From: JBFFXF01 sp041569895
GTDB taxonomy: Bacteria > Planctomycetota > UBA8108 > JACQVS01
Assembly: GCA_041569895.1 (NCBI GenBank)
Contig: JBFFXF010000072.1
Span: forward strand, 1 to 29,391
DNA length: 29,391 nucleotides
Direction of reading: 5' to 3'
The notes beneath the pieces are model-generated. The model saw only the letters and a list, made by a program, of their open reading frames with translations, was not told where the DNA came from and did not search any database. Position 1 is the first letter of the stretch; each line of letters starts with the position of its first letter. This document shows, one piece after another, positions 1-7,664 of this stretch. Both the position numbers and the translations under genes were made by a program.

Positions 1-61
1 CTCGGGCGCCGTCGCGAAGCTCGACGCGCCTGATTCGAAGGGATCGAAGGCCGGAGTCCGC

Positions 62-2224
62 ATGAAGATCGCCATCGTCTACAACCGCGAGAGCAAGCGG
101 GTCATCAACCTTTTCGGCGTCCCCAACCGGGAGAAGTACGGACTGAAGTCGATCGCGCGCATCACCAACGCCCTCAAGGAGGGCGGCCACCAGGTGATCG
201 CGCTCGAGGGCGACAAGGACCTCCTCGACCGGCTGGAAGAGTTCATGCCGCGCGTCATGAAGGGCGAGCGGCCCGGCATGGTGTTCAACCTCTCCTACGG
301 GATCCAGGGCCAGGCGCGGTACACCCACGTGCCGGGGATGCTCGAGATGGCCGGCATCCCGTACGTCGGCTCCGGCCCGCTGGCGCACTCCCTCGCGCTC
401 GACAAGGTCGTCGCCAAGATGATCTTCAAGCAGGAGGGGATCTCGACGCCCGACTTCGTCGTCCTCAAGGACCCCGACTTCGACTCGCCGGACCTCGCCT
501 ATCCGCTGATTGTCAAGCCGAAGAACGAGGCGGTCTCCTTCGGCATCCGCATCGTCAACGACGAGGCCGAGCTCCGCGACGCCGCCGGGGTGATCTTCGA
601 GAAGTTCGAGCAGCCGGTTCTCGCCGAGCGGTTCATCGACGGTCGCGAGATCAACGTCGGCCTGCTCGGGAACAACCCGCCGGAAGCGCTGCCGCCCGCC
701 GAGCTGATCTTCGGCGAGGGCGGTCCGAAGATCTACACGTACGAGGACAAGACGCACAAGTCGGGACGCGAGGTCAGCGTGCGCTGCCCGGCGGACATCA
801 GCCCCGAGCTCACCGTGAAGGCGCAGAAGCTCGCGATCGAGGCGTTCGCCGCGCTCGGCTGCTACGACTGCGCGCGCGTCGACATGCGCGTCGACGCGGA
901 CGAGAACCTCTACGTCCTCGAGATCAACAGCCTGCCGAGCCTCGGCGAGCACGGGTCCTACACGCACGCCGCGAAGGCGGTCGGCCTCGATTTCGCCGGG
1001 CTCGTCAACCGACTGGTCGACGTCGCCAGCGCGCGCTACTTCGGCACGCCGAAGCCGCCGGAGCTGACCAACAAGGTCACGGATCCCGGCGACAGGATCT
1101 TCGCGTTCCTCACCTCCCGCCGCGACCGCATCGAGAAGCGCGTCCGCGAGTGGACGCGGATCTCGAGCCGCACGTCCGATCCCGTCGGCGTCCGCGGCGC
1201 GATCAGGGAGGCCGACCGGCGCTTCGGCGAGCTCGGCCTGACGCAGAACAAGGAGTTCACCAACGAGCAGTCGGTGTGGACGTGGGAGACGCAGAAGGGC
1301 TTCGAGGGCGGCACGCTCTTCATCGGGCACATCGACACGCCGATCGATCTCGACGTGACGGCCGAGCCCTTCCGTCGCGATCCCGAGTTCCTCTACGGCG
1401 AAGGGGTCGGCAGCTCGCGTGGCCCGCTCGTCATGCTCGAGTTCGCCCTCGGGGCGCTGCGGCACGCCAGGCGGCTGCGCTCAACGCCGATCGGCATCCT
1501 GCTCCACGGCGACGAGGGTCGCGATTGCCGCTACAGCGCCGACCTGATCCGCGAGGCGTCCACGCGGGCGGAGCGCGTGCTCGTGCTCCACTCGGGGAAC
1601 GTCGGGGACAAGGTCATCACGCAGCGCCGCGGCCGCCGCAAGTACCGGCTGGTCGTCGAGGGGCAGCCGCGACGGCCAGGGCAGGCGGCGAAGAAGCCGG
1701 AGATCTTCCTGCGGGTCTGCTCGGCGTTGCAGGCGCTCGCCGCGATCTCCTCGAGGAAGAAGCACATCTCCGTGTCGCCGATCGACCTGACGACTCGCGG
1801 CTACCCGCTCCTCCTCCCGCACCGTTTCACCATCACGCTGATCCAGACCTACCTCGAGGAGTCCGACGCCGACGAGACCGAGCAGGCCATCCGGGACGTG
1901 CTCGCGAGGTCGGACTTCAAGTGGGAGCTCGATCTGCTCTCCGATCGCCCGCCGTTCCGGGAACGCCGGCAGGCGCTGGCGCTGATGAAGTCGATGTCGA
2001 AGATCGCCGATCGCTGGGAGATCCGGCTCGAGAAGGAATCGTCGGTGTGGCCATCGCCCGCGGGGCTGGTGCCCCGGGCGGTGTCGGCCCTGTGTGGCGT
2101 CGGTCCGGTCGCGGTGAACCTCTACACGCCGCAGGAGGCGATCCAGCGCATCAGCCTCGTGCAGCGGACTCTTCTTCTGGCGGAGTTCCTCGCGGCAGAC
2201 GGAACGGCCCGAGCGGATGCCTGA
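62..2224 (+). CDS. ATP-grasp ligase (D-Ala-D-Ala ligase type) fused to a degenerate M20 peptidase-like domain
   Basis: A 720-residue protein with two parts. Residues 1-330 look like a D-alanine-D-alanine-ligase-type ATP-grasp domain: GIPYVGSG and LALDKVVAK near 98-118, PLIVKPKNEAVSFGIRIV near 147-164, and the metal-binding strand ending VLEINSLPSLGEHGSYTH near 287-304. Ddl enzymes are normally 300-370 residues and end about here. Residues 415-715 resemble an M20 metallopeptidase: GHIDTP gives the HxD pair H423/D425. The bridging Asp of the usual GxxDxKG motif is S451 (GEGVGSSRG), and the usual DEE is D484-E485-G486. The second half is therefore probably inactive as a two-metal peptidase or has been repurposed. 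The ligase substrate is unknown. The start is ATG 62, but the frame stays open to base 2, so a longer N terminus or an upstream gene overlapping by ATGA (62-65) is possible. It overlaps the next gene by 8 bases. Confidence 0.85.
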   Translation: MKIAIVYNRESKRVINLFGVPNREKYGLKSIARITNALKEGGHQVIALEGDKDLLDRLEEFMPRVMKGERPGMVFNLSYGIQGQARYTHVPGMLEMAGIPYVGSGPLAHSLALDKVVAKMIFKQEGISTPDFVVLKDPDFDSPDLAYPLIVKPKNEAVSFGIRIVNDEAELRDAAGVIFEKFEQPVLAERFIDGREINVGLLGNNPPEALPPAELIFGEGGPKIYTYEDKTHKSGREVSVRCPADISPELTVKAQKLAIEAFAALGCYDCARVDMRVDADENLYVLEINSLPSLGEHGSYTHAAKAVGLDFAGLVNRLVDVASARYFGTPKPPELTNKVTDPGDRIFAFLTSRRDRIEKRVREWTRISSRTSDPVGVRGAIREADRRFGELGLTQNKEFTNEQSVWTWETQKGFEGGTLFIGHIDTPIDLDVTAEPFRRDPEFLYGEGVGSSRGPLVMLEFALGALRHARRLRSTPIGILLHGDEGRDCRYSADLIREASTRAERVLVLHSGNVGDKVITQRRGRRKYRLVVEGQPRRPGQAAKKPEIFLRVCSALQALAAISSRKKHISVSPIDLTTRGYPLLLPHRFTITLIQTYLEESDADETEQAIRDVLARSDFKWELDLLSDRPPFRERRQALALMKSMSKIADRWEIRLEKESSVWPSPAGLVPRAVSALCGVGPVAVNLYTPQEAIQRISLVQRTLLLAEFLAADGTARADA

Positions 2225-3881
2225 GCGGATGAAGCGCGCCGCAGCCGAGGCAAGGATTCTCGACAGCGAGCTCCTCGAGCCGAAGCGCCAGCGCCTCCCC
2301 GAGCCGCAGCGAATCTCCGCCTCGCGACACGGCATGATCGCGACGGCGCACTACCGCGCCACCGAGGCCGGCGTCGAGATCCTCGAGGAGGGCGGCAACG
2401 CGGTCGACGCCGCCGTCGCGGCGTCCCTCGCTCTCGGCGTGTGCGAGCCGGCCGCGAGCGGCATCGGCGGGCAGACGATGCTGATGGTCCACCTCGCGGA
2501 GGAGCGCCGGACCTTCGCGCTCGACGGCTCGTCGCGTGCCCCGAACCGCGCCAGCGTCGAGACGCTCACGAAGGCCGGGCGGCGCCGCGGCTATCGCGCG
2601 ACGACGGTGCCGAGCACGCTGGCACTGCTCGATTACGCCCTGACCCGTTACGGCACGCTGCCCCTGGCGCGCGTGCTCGAGCCGGCGATCCGGCTCGCCG
2701 AGGAGGGCTTCCAGGTCACGGACCTCCAGCATGCGCTGACGCGACGCGAGGCGAAGCACCTTCGCAAGCACACCGCCGCTCCGTTCTTCCTCCTGCGCGG
2801 GGAGAAGGCGTACCCGGTCGGCTCCCTCCTCAAGCAACCGGTGCTCGCGGCCACCCTGAAGCGCCTCGCGCGTCGGGGGATCGCCGACTTCTACACCGGC
2901 AAGATCGCCAGGGCGATCCACGACGACATGAGCCGCAACGACGGGCTGATACAGCGGGACGACCTCGCCCAGGTGCCGAGACCGATCGAGCGCCGGCCAC
3001 TGACCTTCCGCTTCGAGGGCTCGCGGGTGTTCACCATTCCCGAGCCCGGCGCGGGACGCACCCTCGTGGGCATGCTCAACTTCTTCGAGCACCTGCCGGA
3101 GAAATCGCGCAACCCCGACACGCCGCGCGGCGCCATGCTCCTGGCCGAGATCATCCGCCGCGCCAACCTCGATCGTCGCGACCGCCCCTTCGATCCGAAC
3201 TACTTCCCCCAGGTCGACGAGCGCAAGTTCCTCTCGGAGGACTACGCGCGGCTGGTCGCACGGCAGGTGCGGGCCCGCATCAAGACGACCGGTGAGACGA
3301 CGCACCTGTCTGTGATGGATCGGCACGGCAACGCCGTGGGCCTGACGCAGTCGATCGAGAACGTCTACGGATCGTGCGTCGTGACGGAGGAGCTCGGCTT
3401 CCTCTACAACAACTACATGAGCGCCTTCGACTATGACGACATGACGCACCCGTTCTACATGCGGCCCAATGCCGTGCCGTGGGCGAGCGTCGCGCCGACC
3501 ATCGTCTTCCGCGGGCGCAAGCCGTGGCTGGTGATCGGCTCGCCGGGGAGCGAGCGCATCGCCTCGGCGATCTTCCAAGTGCTCCTGCGGCTCGAGAGGC
3601 AGCCGCCGATCGACGCCGTCTCGGCGCCGCGCATGCACTGCTCGATCGACGGCAAGGTCTCGCTCGAGGCGCCGCGCATGCGCGACGACATCCCGCGCTA
3701 CCTCGCAAAGCGCGGGTTCACGATCGACGCGCGCGAGGCGTACTCCTTCTACCTCGGCTGCGTGCAGCTCGTCCTCCGCGACGGCAAGCACTTCATCGGC
3801 GTCGCGGACGTCCGGCGTGACGGCTCCGCCGGAGGACCGATCGGCCAGGCGGCGAAGGGAGACAGAGGGGCCGGGTTGTGA
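2217..3881 (+). CDS. Gamma-glutamyltranspeptidase family Ntn-hydrolase, no signal peptide
   Basis: A 554-residue GGT-family protein. The self-cleavage and catalytic threonine is visible in GETTHLSVMD (T361), giving a predicted large chain of 360 residues and a small chain of 194, as in classical GGT. N-terminal family motifs include EILEEGGNAVDAAVAASLAL and ASGIGGQTM. Departures from classical enzymes: the Arg that binds the gamma-glutamyl alpha-carboxylate (DxREMAP in E. coli GGT) is S105 in LDGSSRAP. The Asp that binds its alpha-amino group (NNQMDDF) is A403 in NNYMSAF. The GSPGG oxyanion loop reads GSPGSE. These alignments were made by eye. There is no secretion signal, unlike periplasmic GGT, so it probably acts in the cytoplasm on another amide or gamma-linked substrate. 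ATG 2229 is an alternative start. It overlaps the genes on both sides, which indicates an operon. Confidence 0.85.
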   Translation: MPERMKRAAAEARILDSELLEPKRQRLPEPQRISASRHGMIATAHYRATEAGVEILEEGGNAVDAAVAASLALGVCEPAASGIGGQTMLMVHLAEERRTFALDGSSRAPNRASVETLTKAGRRRGYRATTVPSTLALLDYALTRYGTLPLARVLEPAIRLAEEGFQVTDLQHALTRREAKHLRKHTAAPFFLLRGEKAYPVGSLLKQPVLAATLKRLARRGIADFYTGKIARAIHDDMSRNDGLIQRDDLAQVPRPIERRPLTFRFEGSRVFTIPEPGAGRTLVGMLNFFEHLPEKSRNPDTPRGAMLLAEIIRRANLDRRDRPFDPNYFPQVDERKFLSEDYARLVARQVRARIKTTGETTHLSVMDRHGNAVGLTQSIENVYGSCVVTEELGFLYNNYMSAFDYDDMTHPFYMRPNAVPWASVAPTIVFRGRKPWLVIGSPGSERIASAIFQVLLRLERQPPIDAVSAPRMHCSIDGKVSLEAPRMRDDIPRYLAKRGFTIDAREAYSFYLGCVQLVLRDGKHFIGVADVRRDGSAGGPIGQAAKGDRGAGL

Positions 3882-4570
3882 CGCTCCCGCTGCTGATATC
3901 CGTGCCGCACGCGGGGCTCTGGGTGCCGCCCGAGGCCGAGCCGTACTGCTCGCTGCGTCCCCACGAGATTCTCGAGGACGGCGACGTCGGCGCGGCGGAG
4001 ATCTTCTGGCCGCTCGAGCCCCACGTCGCCGCCTTCATCACGACCGACGTGGCGCGCGCGATCGTCGATCTCAACCGGGCCGAGGACGACCGGCGCAAGG
4101 ACGGCATCGTCAAGACGCACACCTGCTGGGACGTGCCGGTTTATCGGCGCCCGCTTCCGGAAACGGTCGCGACGTCGCTCATCGAGCGCTACCACCGTCC
4201 GTACCACGAGCGCCTCGCCGCGCTCGCGGCCACCGGCGTGCGCGTCGGTCTCGACTGCCACACGATGGCCGCGAAGGGGCCGCCCGTCGGCCCGGATCCC
4301 GGCCGCGAGCGCCCGGCGGTGTGCCTCGGGAACGCCGACGGAACCTGTCCGGACGAGTGGGTCGAGGCGCTCGCGCGCTGTTTCGAGCGCGCCTTCGAGG
4401 CGCCCGCAACCGTGAATGATCCCTTCGCCGGCGGTCACATCGTGCGATCGCACGCGGCGGAGCTGCCGTGGATCCAGGTCGAGCTCTCGCGTGGACCGTT
4501 CCTCTCCAACGGGGAGAAGGCGACGAGGACGCTGGCGGCGCTGCGGGACTGGTGGGAGGCGATCTCCTAG
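3878..4570 (+). CDS. N-formylglutamate amidohydrolase family protein
   Basis: A 230-residue protein of the N-formylglutamate amidohydrolase fold (HutG/PF05013-like), zinc-dependent amide hydrolases related to carboxypeptidases. Visible family landmarks are SVPHAG at residues 8-13, the DLNRAEDDRR segment, KTHTCWDVPVY and LDCHTMAAKGPP, which supply the expected metal and substrate His/Asp/Arg residues. Its length fits the family. It starts at GTG 3878, overlapping the previous stop by four bases (GTGA), a typical translational-coupling arrangement. In histidine degradation this family deformylates N-formylglutamate, but no hut genes are visible here. Its place beside an ATP-grasp ligase and a GGT homologue suggests it removes an acyl or peptide group in a private pathway. 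That role is inference; family membership is well supported. Confidence 0.85.
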   Translation: MTLPLLISVPHAGLWVPPEAEPYCSLRPHEILEDGDVGAAEIFWPLEPHVAAFITTDVARAIVDLNRAEDDRRKDGIVKTHTCWDVPVYRRPLPETVATSLIERYHRPYHERLAALAATGVRVGLDCHTMAAKGPPVGPDPGRERPAVCLGNADGTCPDEWVEALARCFERAFEAPATVNDPFAGGHIVRSHAAELPWIQVELSRGPFLSNGEKATRTLAALRDWWEAIS

Positions 4571-4573
4571 AAT
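4568..4573 (+). promoter_or_regulatory. Possible -10 box for the cdaA-ppa unit
   Basis: TAGAAT straddles the stop codon of the preceding gene, about 80 bases before the diadenylate cyclase start. No convincing -35 box is visible (GGGACT lies at the right spacing). The same TAnnAT type of hexamer precedes genes at 6675, 16186 and 28583, which is the main support. Confidence 0.3.
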
Positions 4574-4639
4574 AGAGTTTCGGTGGCCGTGAGGCCGATA
4601 CACGGGGCAGCGGGAGGGCCGGCGGAGAGTTGGAGCGTC

Positions 4640-4645
4640 GGAGGA
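4640..4645 (+). promoter_or_regulatory. Ribosome binding site deciding the cdaA start
   Basis: GGAGGA sits 8 bases before GTG 4654. This favours GTG 4654 over the in-frame TTG at 4630, which would add eight residues (LERRRTTP) that do not belong to the CdaA membrane domain. Confidence 0.65.
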
Positions 4646-4653
4646 CGACACCG

Positions 4654-5844
4654 GTGCTGTCGAGGCTGATCGACCTGTCGGGCGACATCGGCATCGCGGA
4701 CATCGTCGATGTCATCGTGGTGGCCGTGCTCATCTACTGGGTGTTCCGCGGCCTGGTGCGCTCGAAGGGCGCCCTGACGCTGCTCGGCCTGGGGATCGTC
4801 AGCGCGCTCTACCTGCTCGCCCGTCTCGTCGGCCTCAACCTGGTGACGCTGATCTTCGAGGGGTTCTTCACGGTCATCGTCGTCGCGCTCCTGATCATCT
4901 TCCAGGACGAGGTGAAACGCTTCTTCGAGCAGGTCGCCGTCCGCAGCCTCAGGGCGCGTCAGGGCCGGGTCCCGGTCCCGGCACGTCCCGCCGAGGTCGA
5001 CATCCTGGTGAGAACGCTGAGCGATCTGGCGCGCGACCGGGTCGGCGCGCTCGTCGTGCTGCCGGGCCGCGAGAACCTGTCGCGGCACCTCCAGGGCGGC
5101 GTCGAGCTCCAGGGAAAGCTCAGCGAGGCGCTGCTCAAGAGCCTCTTCGACCCGCACTCGATCGGCCATGACGGCGCGGCGGTGGTCTCCGGCAACACCA
5201 TCGTGCGCTTCTCGTGCCGGCTGCCGCTGTCGGAGAACGAGGCGGAGCTCGCCGGCCGGGGCACGCGTCACGCCGCGGCGCTCGGACTCTCCGAGCGGGC
5301 GGACGCCCTGTGCCTCGTCGTCTCCGAGGAGTCCGGCTCGATCTCCGCGGCGAGCGGCGGGCACATCGAGAAGGTCGCGGACAGCGCTCGACTGACGCAC
5401 GTCATCGAGGAGTTTCTCGCCGGGACGGTGGGCACGGCGACGCCCGACACCCCGAAGCGCGCCAGGTTCCGGCGCGATCTCCTGCTGCGGATCGGCGCGC
5501 TCGCCATCGCGGCGGGCCTCTGGTTCCTCTTCGTCCACGAGTCGACGATCGAGTACCGGAGCTACAGCGTCGCGGTTGAGCGTACCGGGCTGCCGGAGAA
5601 TCTCGTCGTCCAGTCGGTGCAACCGACGCGTGTCGTGGTGACCGTGTCGGGGCCGCGGCGAGCGTTCTACCTCGTCACCGACCGCAGCTTCACGGCCGTG
5701 GCGAAGCTCTTCAACGCGACCGCGGGAACGCTGGAGGTCGGCATCTCGCCCGCCGAGCTCGACCTGCCCGACGGCCTGACCTTCGTCAACGTCACGCCGC
5801 GGAGCGTCGTCTTCGTCCTCCAGGAGCGACAGCAGGAACAGTGA
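4654..5844 (+). CDS. cdaA: Membrane diadenylate cyclase CdaA fused to a CdaR/YbbR-like domain
   Basis: A c-di-AMP synthase of 396 residues. Residues 15-85 form three transmembrane helices (VIVVAVLIYWVF; LGLGIVSALYLLARLVGL; FFTVIVVALLIIFQDE), as in CdaA. The cytoplasmic DAC domain carries D173-G174-A175 and G203-T-R-H206, very close in position to the same motifs in Firmicute CdaA, followed by ALGLSERADALCLVVSEESGSIS. The third residue of the usual RHR motif is Ala207. After about residue 270 a fourth hydrophobic segment (LLLRIGALAIAAGLWFLFV) leads into a YbbR-like domain ending near 390, which should lie outside the membrane. YbbR domains make up CdaR, normally a separate protein encoded next to cdaA that modulates it; here both are on one chain. 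The stop is one base before the pyrophosphatase ATG. Pyrophosphatase removes the by-product of ATP condensation, so the pairing makes sense. Confidence 0.88.
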   Translation: MLSRLIDLSGDIGIADIVDVIVVAVLIYWVFRGLVRSKGALTLLGLGIVSALYLLARLVGLNLVTLIFEGFFTVIVVALLIIFQDEVKRFFEQVAVRSLRARQGRVPVPARPAEVDILVRTLSDLARDRVGALVVLPGRENLSRHLQGGVELQGKLSEALLKSLFDPHSIGHDGAAVVSGNTIVRFSCRLPLSENEAELAGRGTRHAAALGLSERADALCLVVSEESGSISAASGGHIEKVADSARLTHVIEEFLAGTVGTATPDTPKRARFRRDLLLRIGALAIAAGLWFLFVHESTIEYRSYSVAVERTGLPENLVVQSVQPTRVVVTVSGPRRAFYLVTDRSFTAVAKLFNATAGTLEVGISPAELDLPDGLTFVNVTPRSVVFVLQERQQEQ

Positions 5845-5845
5845 C

Positions 5846-6385
5846 ATGTCCACCACCGAAAGCGGTCGCGCCCACGACGATGTGCCCCCGATGGGAGACG
5901 CGCCGAACGTGGTCAACGCGCTCGTCGAGATCCCCAGGGGCAGCCGGAACAAGTTCGAGGTCGACAAGCGCACCGGCCTCATTCGGCTCGACCGTTACCT
6001 CTACTCCTCGAGCCACTACCCCGGAGACTACGGCTTCGTGCCGCAGACCCTGGCCGACGACGGCGACGCGCTCGACGTCCTCGTCATGGTCAACGAGCCG
6101 ACGTTCAGCGGCTGCCTGATCGAGGCACGAGTCGTCGGCATCTTCCGCATGACCGACCGCGGCATGAACGACTACAAGCTCCTCGCCGTCCCCAACTCCG
6201 ACCCGCTCTTCGACGAGTTCGAGGACCTCGAGCACGTGCCGCCCCACTTCCTCAAGGAGGTCGGCCACTTCTTCACGACCTACAAGCAACTCGAGGGCGT
6301 CACCGTCGAACCCCACGGCTGGGCGGGACGCGCGGAGGCGGTCGAGGAGGTAAGGCTGTCGGTGGAGCGGTACCGTTCGAAGTGA
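5846..6385 (+). CDS. ppa: Inorganic pyrophosphatase (family I)
   Basis: A 179-residue soluble family I pyrophosphatase, which hydrolyses PPi to two phosphates with Mg2+. The core is complete: VEIPRGSRNKFEVDK with substrate Lys/Arg, YPGDYGFVPQT, the metal-binding signature DGDALDVLV (D72, D74, D77; Ala where most members have Pro), and the later HFFTTYKQLEG with its conserved Lys-Tyr. The first 20 or so residues (MSTTESGRAHDDVPPMGDAP) are a hydrophilic extension. It starts at ATG 5846, one base after the diadenylate cyclase stop, so it is almost certainly co-transcribed and coupled with it. It is the last gene before a repeat-rich spacer. Confidence 0.95.
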   Translation: MSTTESGRAHDDVPPMGDAPNVVNALVEIPRGSRNKFEVDKRTGLIRLDRYLYSSSHYPGDYGFVPQTLADDGDALDVLVMVNEPTFSGCLIEARVVGIFRMTDRGMNDYKLLAVPNSDPLFDEFEDLEHVPPHFLKEVGHFFTTYKQLEGVTVEPHGWAGRAEAVEEVRLSVERYRSK

Positions 6386-6670
6386 ATGCGAGAGGAGGAA
6401 CGCGGATTCCGCAGATTGGGGAAGACTGAGAGGGAAATCGGTATCCGTCATCGGGCTCGGTCATCGGTCATCGGTCATCGGAGTCGGAATCGGAGTCGGT
6501 CCTCCGTCTCGGTCCTCTGCCTCCGACCTCTGTCTCGGTCTCCGACTCCAACCGCCCGGCCCCGACGTCGGCCGTTCGCTTGATGTCGCGAGCTTTCGGG
6601 TCCGGGTCCGGGTCCGGGACCGGGACCGGACATCGCCCGAACCCGACCGTCTTTCTCCCGCCACCCCGCG
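6386..6670. repeat. Composite low-complexity intergenic repeat, copy 1
   Basis: No credible gene lies here. The stretch is a series of short-period modules in this order: a GCGGATTCCGCAGATTG unit near 6400; CGGTCATCGG heptamer repeats at 6458-6481; GTCGGAATCGGAGTCGG at about 6483-6499; pyrimidine-rich CCTCCGTCTCGGTC blocks at 6500-6550 (18 bases at 6497-6514 are identical to 14021-14038); CCGCCCGGCCCCGACGTC at 6552-6569 (identical to 14056-14073); and GGGTCC/GGGACC hexamers at 6598-6629. The same order and orientation recur at 13704-14164. Confidence 0.8.
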
Positions 6671-6674
6671 ATGG

Positions 6675-6680
6675 TACGAT
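6675..6680 (+). promoter_or_regulatory. Possible -10 box for the ParB-like gene
   Basis: TACGAT lies 20 bases before ATG 6701. If used, transcription starts near 6687, downstream of the in-frame ATG at 6671, which supports ATG 6701 (preceded by GGGGA) as the start. No clear -35 box is seen. Confidence 0.35.
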
Positions 6681-6700
6681 CTCCGCGGACCGGGGAATCG

Positions 6701-7654
6701 ATGGCCAAGGCGACAAAGAAGAAGACCACGCGGCGCAAGAAGGCCGCGCCCGAGCCGACCGGGTTGCGGCCCTCGGAGACCAGGGCCTCGCCGCCGTCCG
6801 CGGTCGAGAAGCTTCGCGCCGCGGTGGAGTCCGACGGTGGCACCGTCCACGCCGCGTACCGCGAGCCACTCGGCGGGCACTGGGTCGTGCTCGTCGTCCT
6901 GCCCACCGAGCAGGTCCAGCCGACGCCCTACCAGCGCAAGCTCTCCGACCCGCACGTCAAGCGGCTCGCCGACGCGATCTCCCGCATGGAGCGATATCTG
7001 GATCCGGTGATCGCGTTCCGCACCGGCGAGAAGACCTACCAGGTGCCGAACGGCTATCACCGGATGAGCGCCATGAAGTCGCTCGGGGCGCGATCGATCA
7101 CGGCGCTCGTGGTCACCGACGAGGAAGTCGCCCGTCGCATCCTCGCGCTCAACGTCGAGAAGGCCCATAGCCTGCGCGAGCGCGCCAGCGAGGTAATCCG
7201 TCTCGCCGAGCACCTGGCGGAGATTCCCGGCGCGCGCGAGGCGGACTTCTCCTTCGAGTTCGAGGAGCCGGCGCTGCTGACTCTCGGGCTCTGCTACGAG
7301 GAGCGCGGCCGGTTCGCCGGGGGGGCGTATCACCCGATCATCAAGCGCGTCGACGCGTTCCTGAAGAAGCCGCTGGCCGCGGCGATCGAGACGCGGCGGG
7401 GCTACGCCGCGAAGCTGCTCTCCATCGACGACCGCGTCAGCGAGATCATCACCGAGCTGAAGGAGAAGGGGCTCGAGAGCCCCTACCTGCGCAACTTCGT
7501 CGTCGCCCGCATCAACCCGATCCGATTCCGCAGTGGCGACCCGCCGCCGATCGAGGACACGCTCGAGAAGATGGCCAGGTCGGCGGAGAAGTTCGACGCC
7601 GGCAAGATCTCGACGCGAGATGTCGCGCGCACAGGCGGCGCGGCGGCGGAGTGA
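6701..7654 (+). CDS. Orphan ParB-N (ParB/Srx fold) domain protein
   Basis: A 317-residue protein. A basic Ala/Lys-rich N terminus (AKATKKKTTRRKK) is followed at about 65-140 by a ParB/sulfiredoxin-fold domain: VQPTPYQRKLSDPHVKRLAD, LDPVIAFRTGEKTYQVPNGYHR, and AMKSLGARSITALVV. The CTP-binding motif of chromosomal ParB, normally GERR, reads G118-Y-H-R121. Residues 150-317 are mostly helical with no helix-turn-helix I can name. There is no parA neighbour and no parS-like palindrome, so a role in chromosome segregation is doubtful. A DNA-linked or nucleotide-dependent regulatory role is possible. ATG 6701 is preferred to ATG 6671 because of the GGGGA site and the candidate -10 box between them. 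It ends 10 bases from the stop of the convergent GH99 gene. Confidence 0.7.
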   Translation: MAKATKKKTTRRKKAAPEPTGLRPSETRASPPSAVEKLRAAVESDGGTVHAAYREPLGGHWVVLVVLPTEQVQPTPYQRKLSDPHVKRLADAISRMERYLDPVIAFRTGEKTYQVPNGYHRMSAMKSLGARSITALVVTDEEVARRILALNVEKAHSLRERASEVIRLAEHLAEIPGAREADFSFEFEEPALLTLGLCYEERGRFAGGAYHPIIKRVDAFLKKPLAAAIETRRGYAAKLLSIDDRVSEIITELKEKGLESPYLRNFVVARINPIRFRSGDPPPIEDTLEKMARSAEKFDAGKISTRDVARTGGAAAE

Positions 7655-7664
7655 CGCCGCCGGC

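Noticed and set aside
2151..3791. Minus-strand frame of 546 codons opposite the GGT gene
   Set aside because: Shadow of a strongly supported gene; no start context and no motif.
6598..6629. GGGTCC/GGGACC run as an intrinsic terminator hairpin for ppa
   Set aside because: The units pair only with repeated G-G mismatches and no U-tract follows.
6386..6670. CRISPR array
   Set aside because: Repeats are 6-8 bases with no unique spacers of even length, and no cas gene is present.
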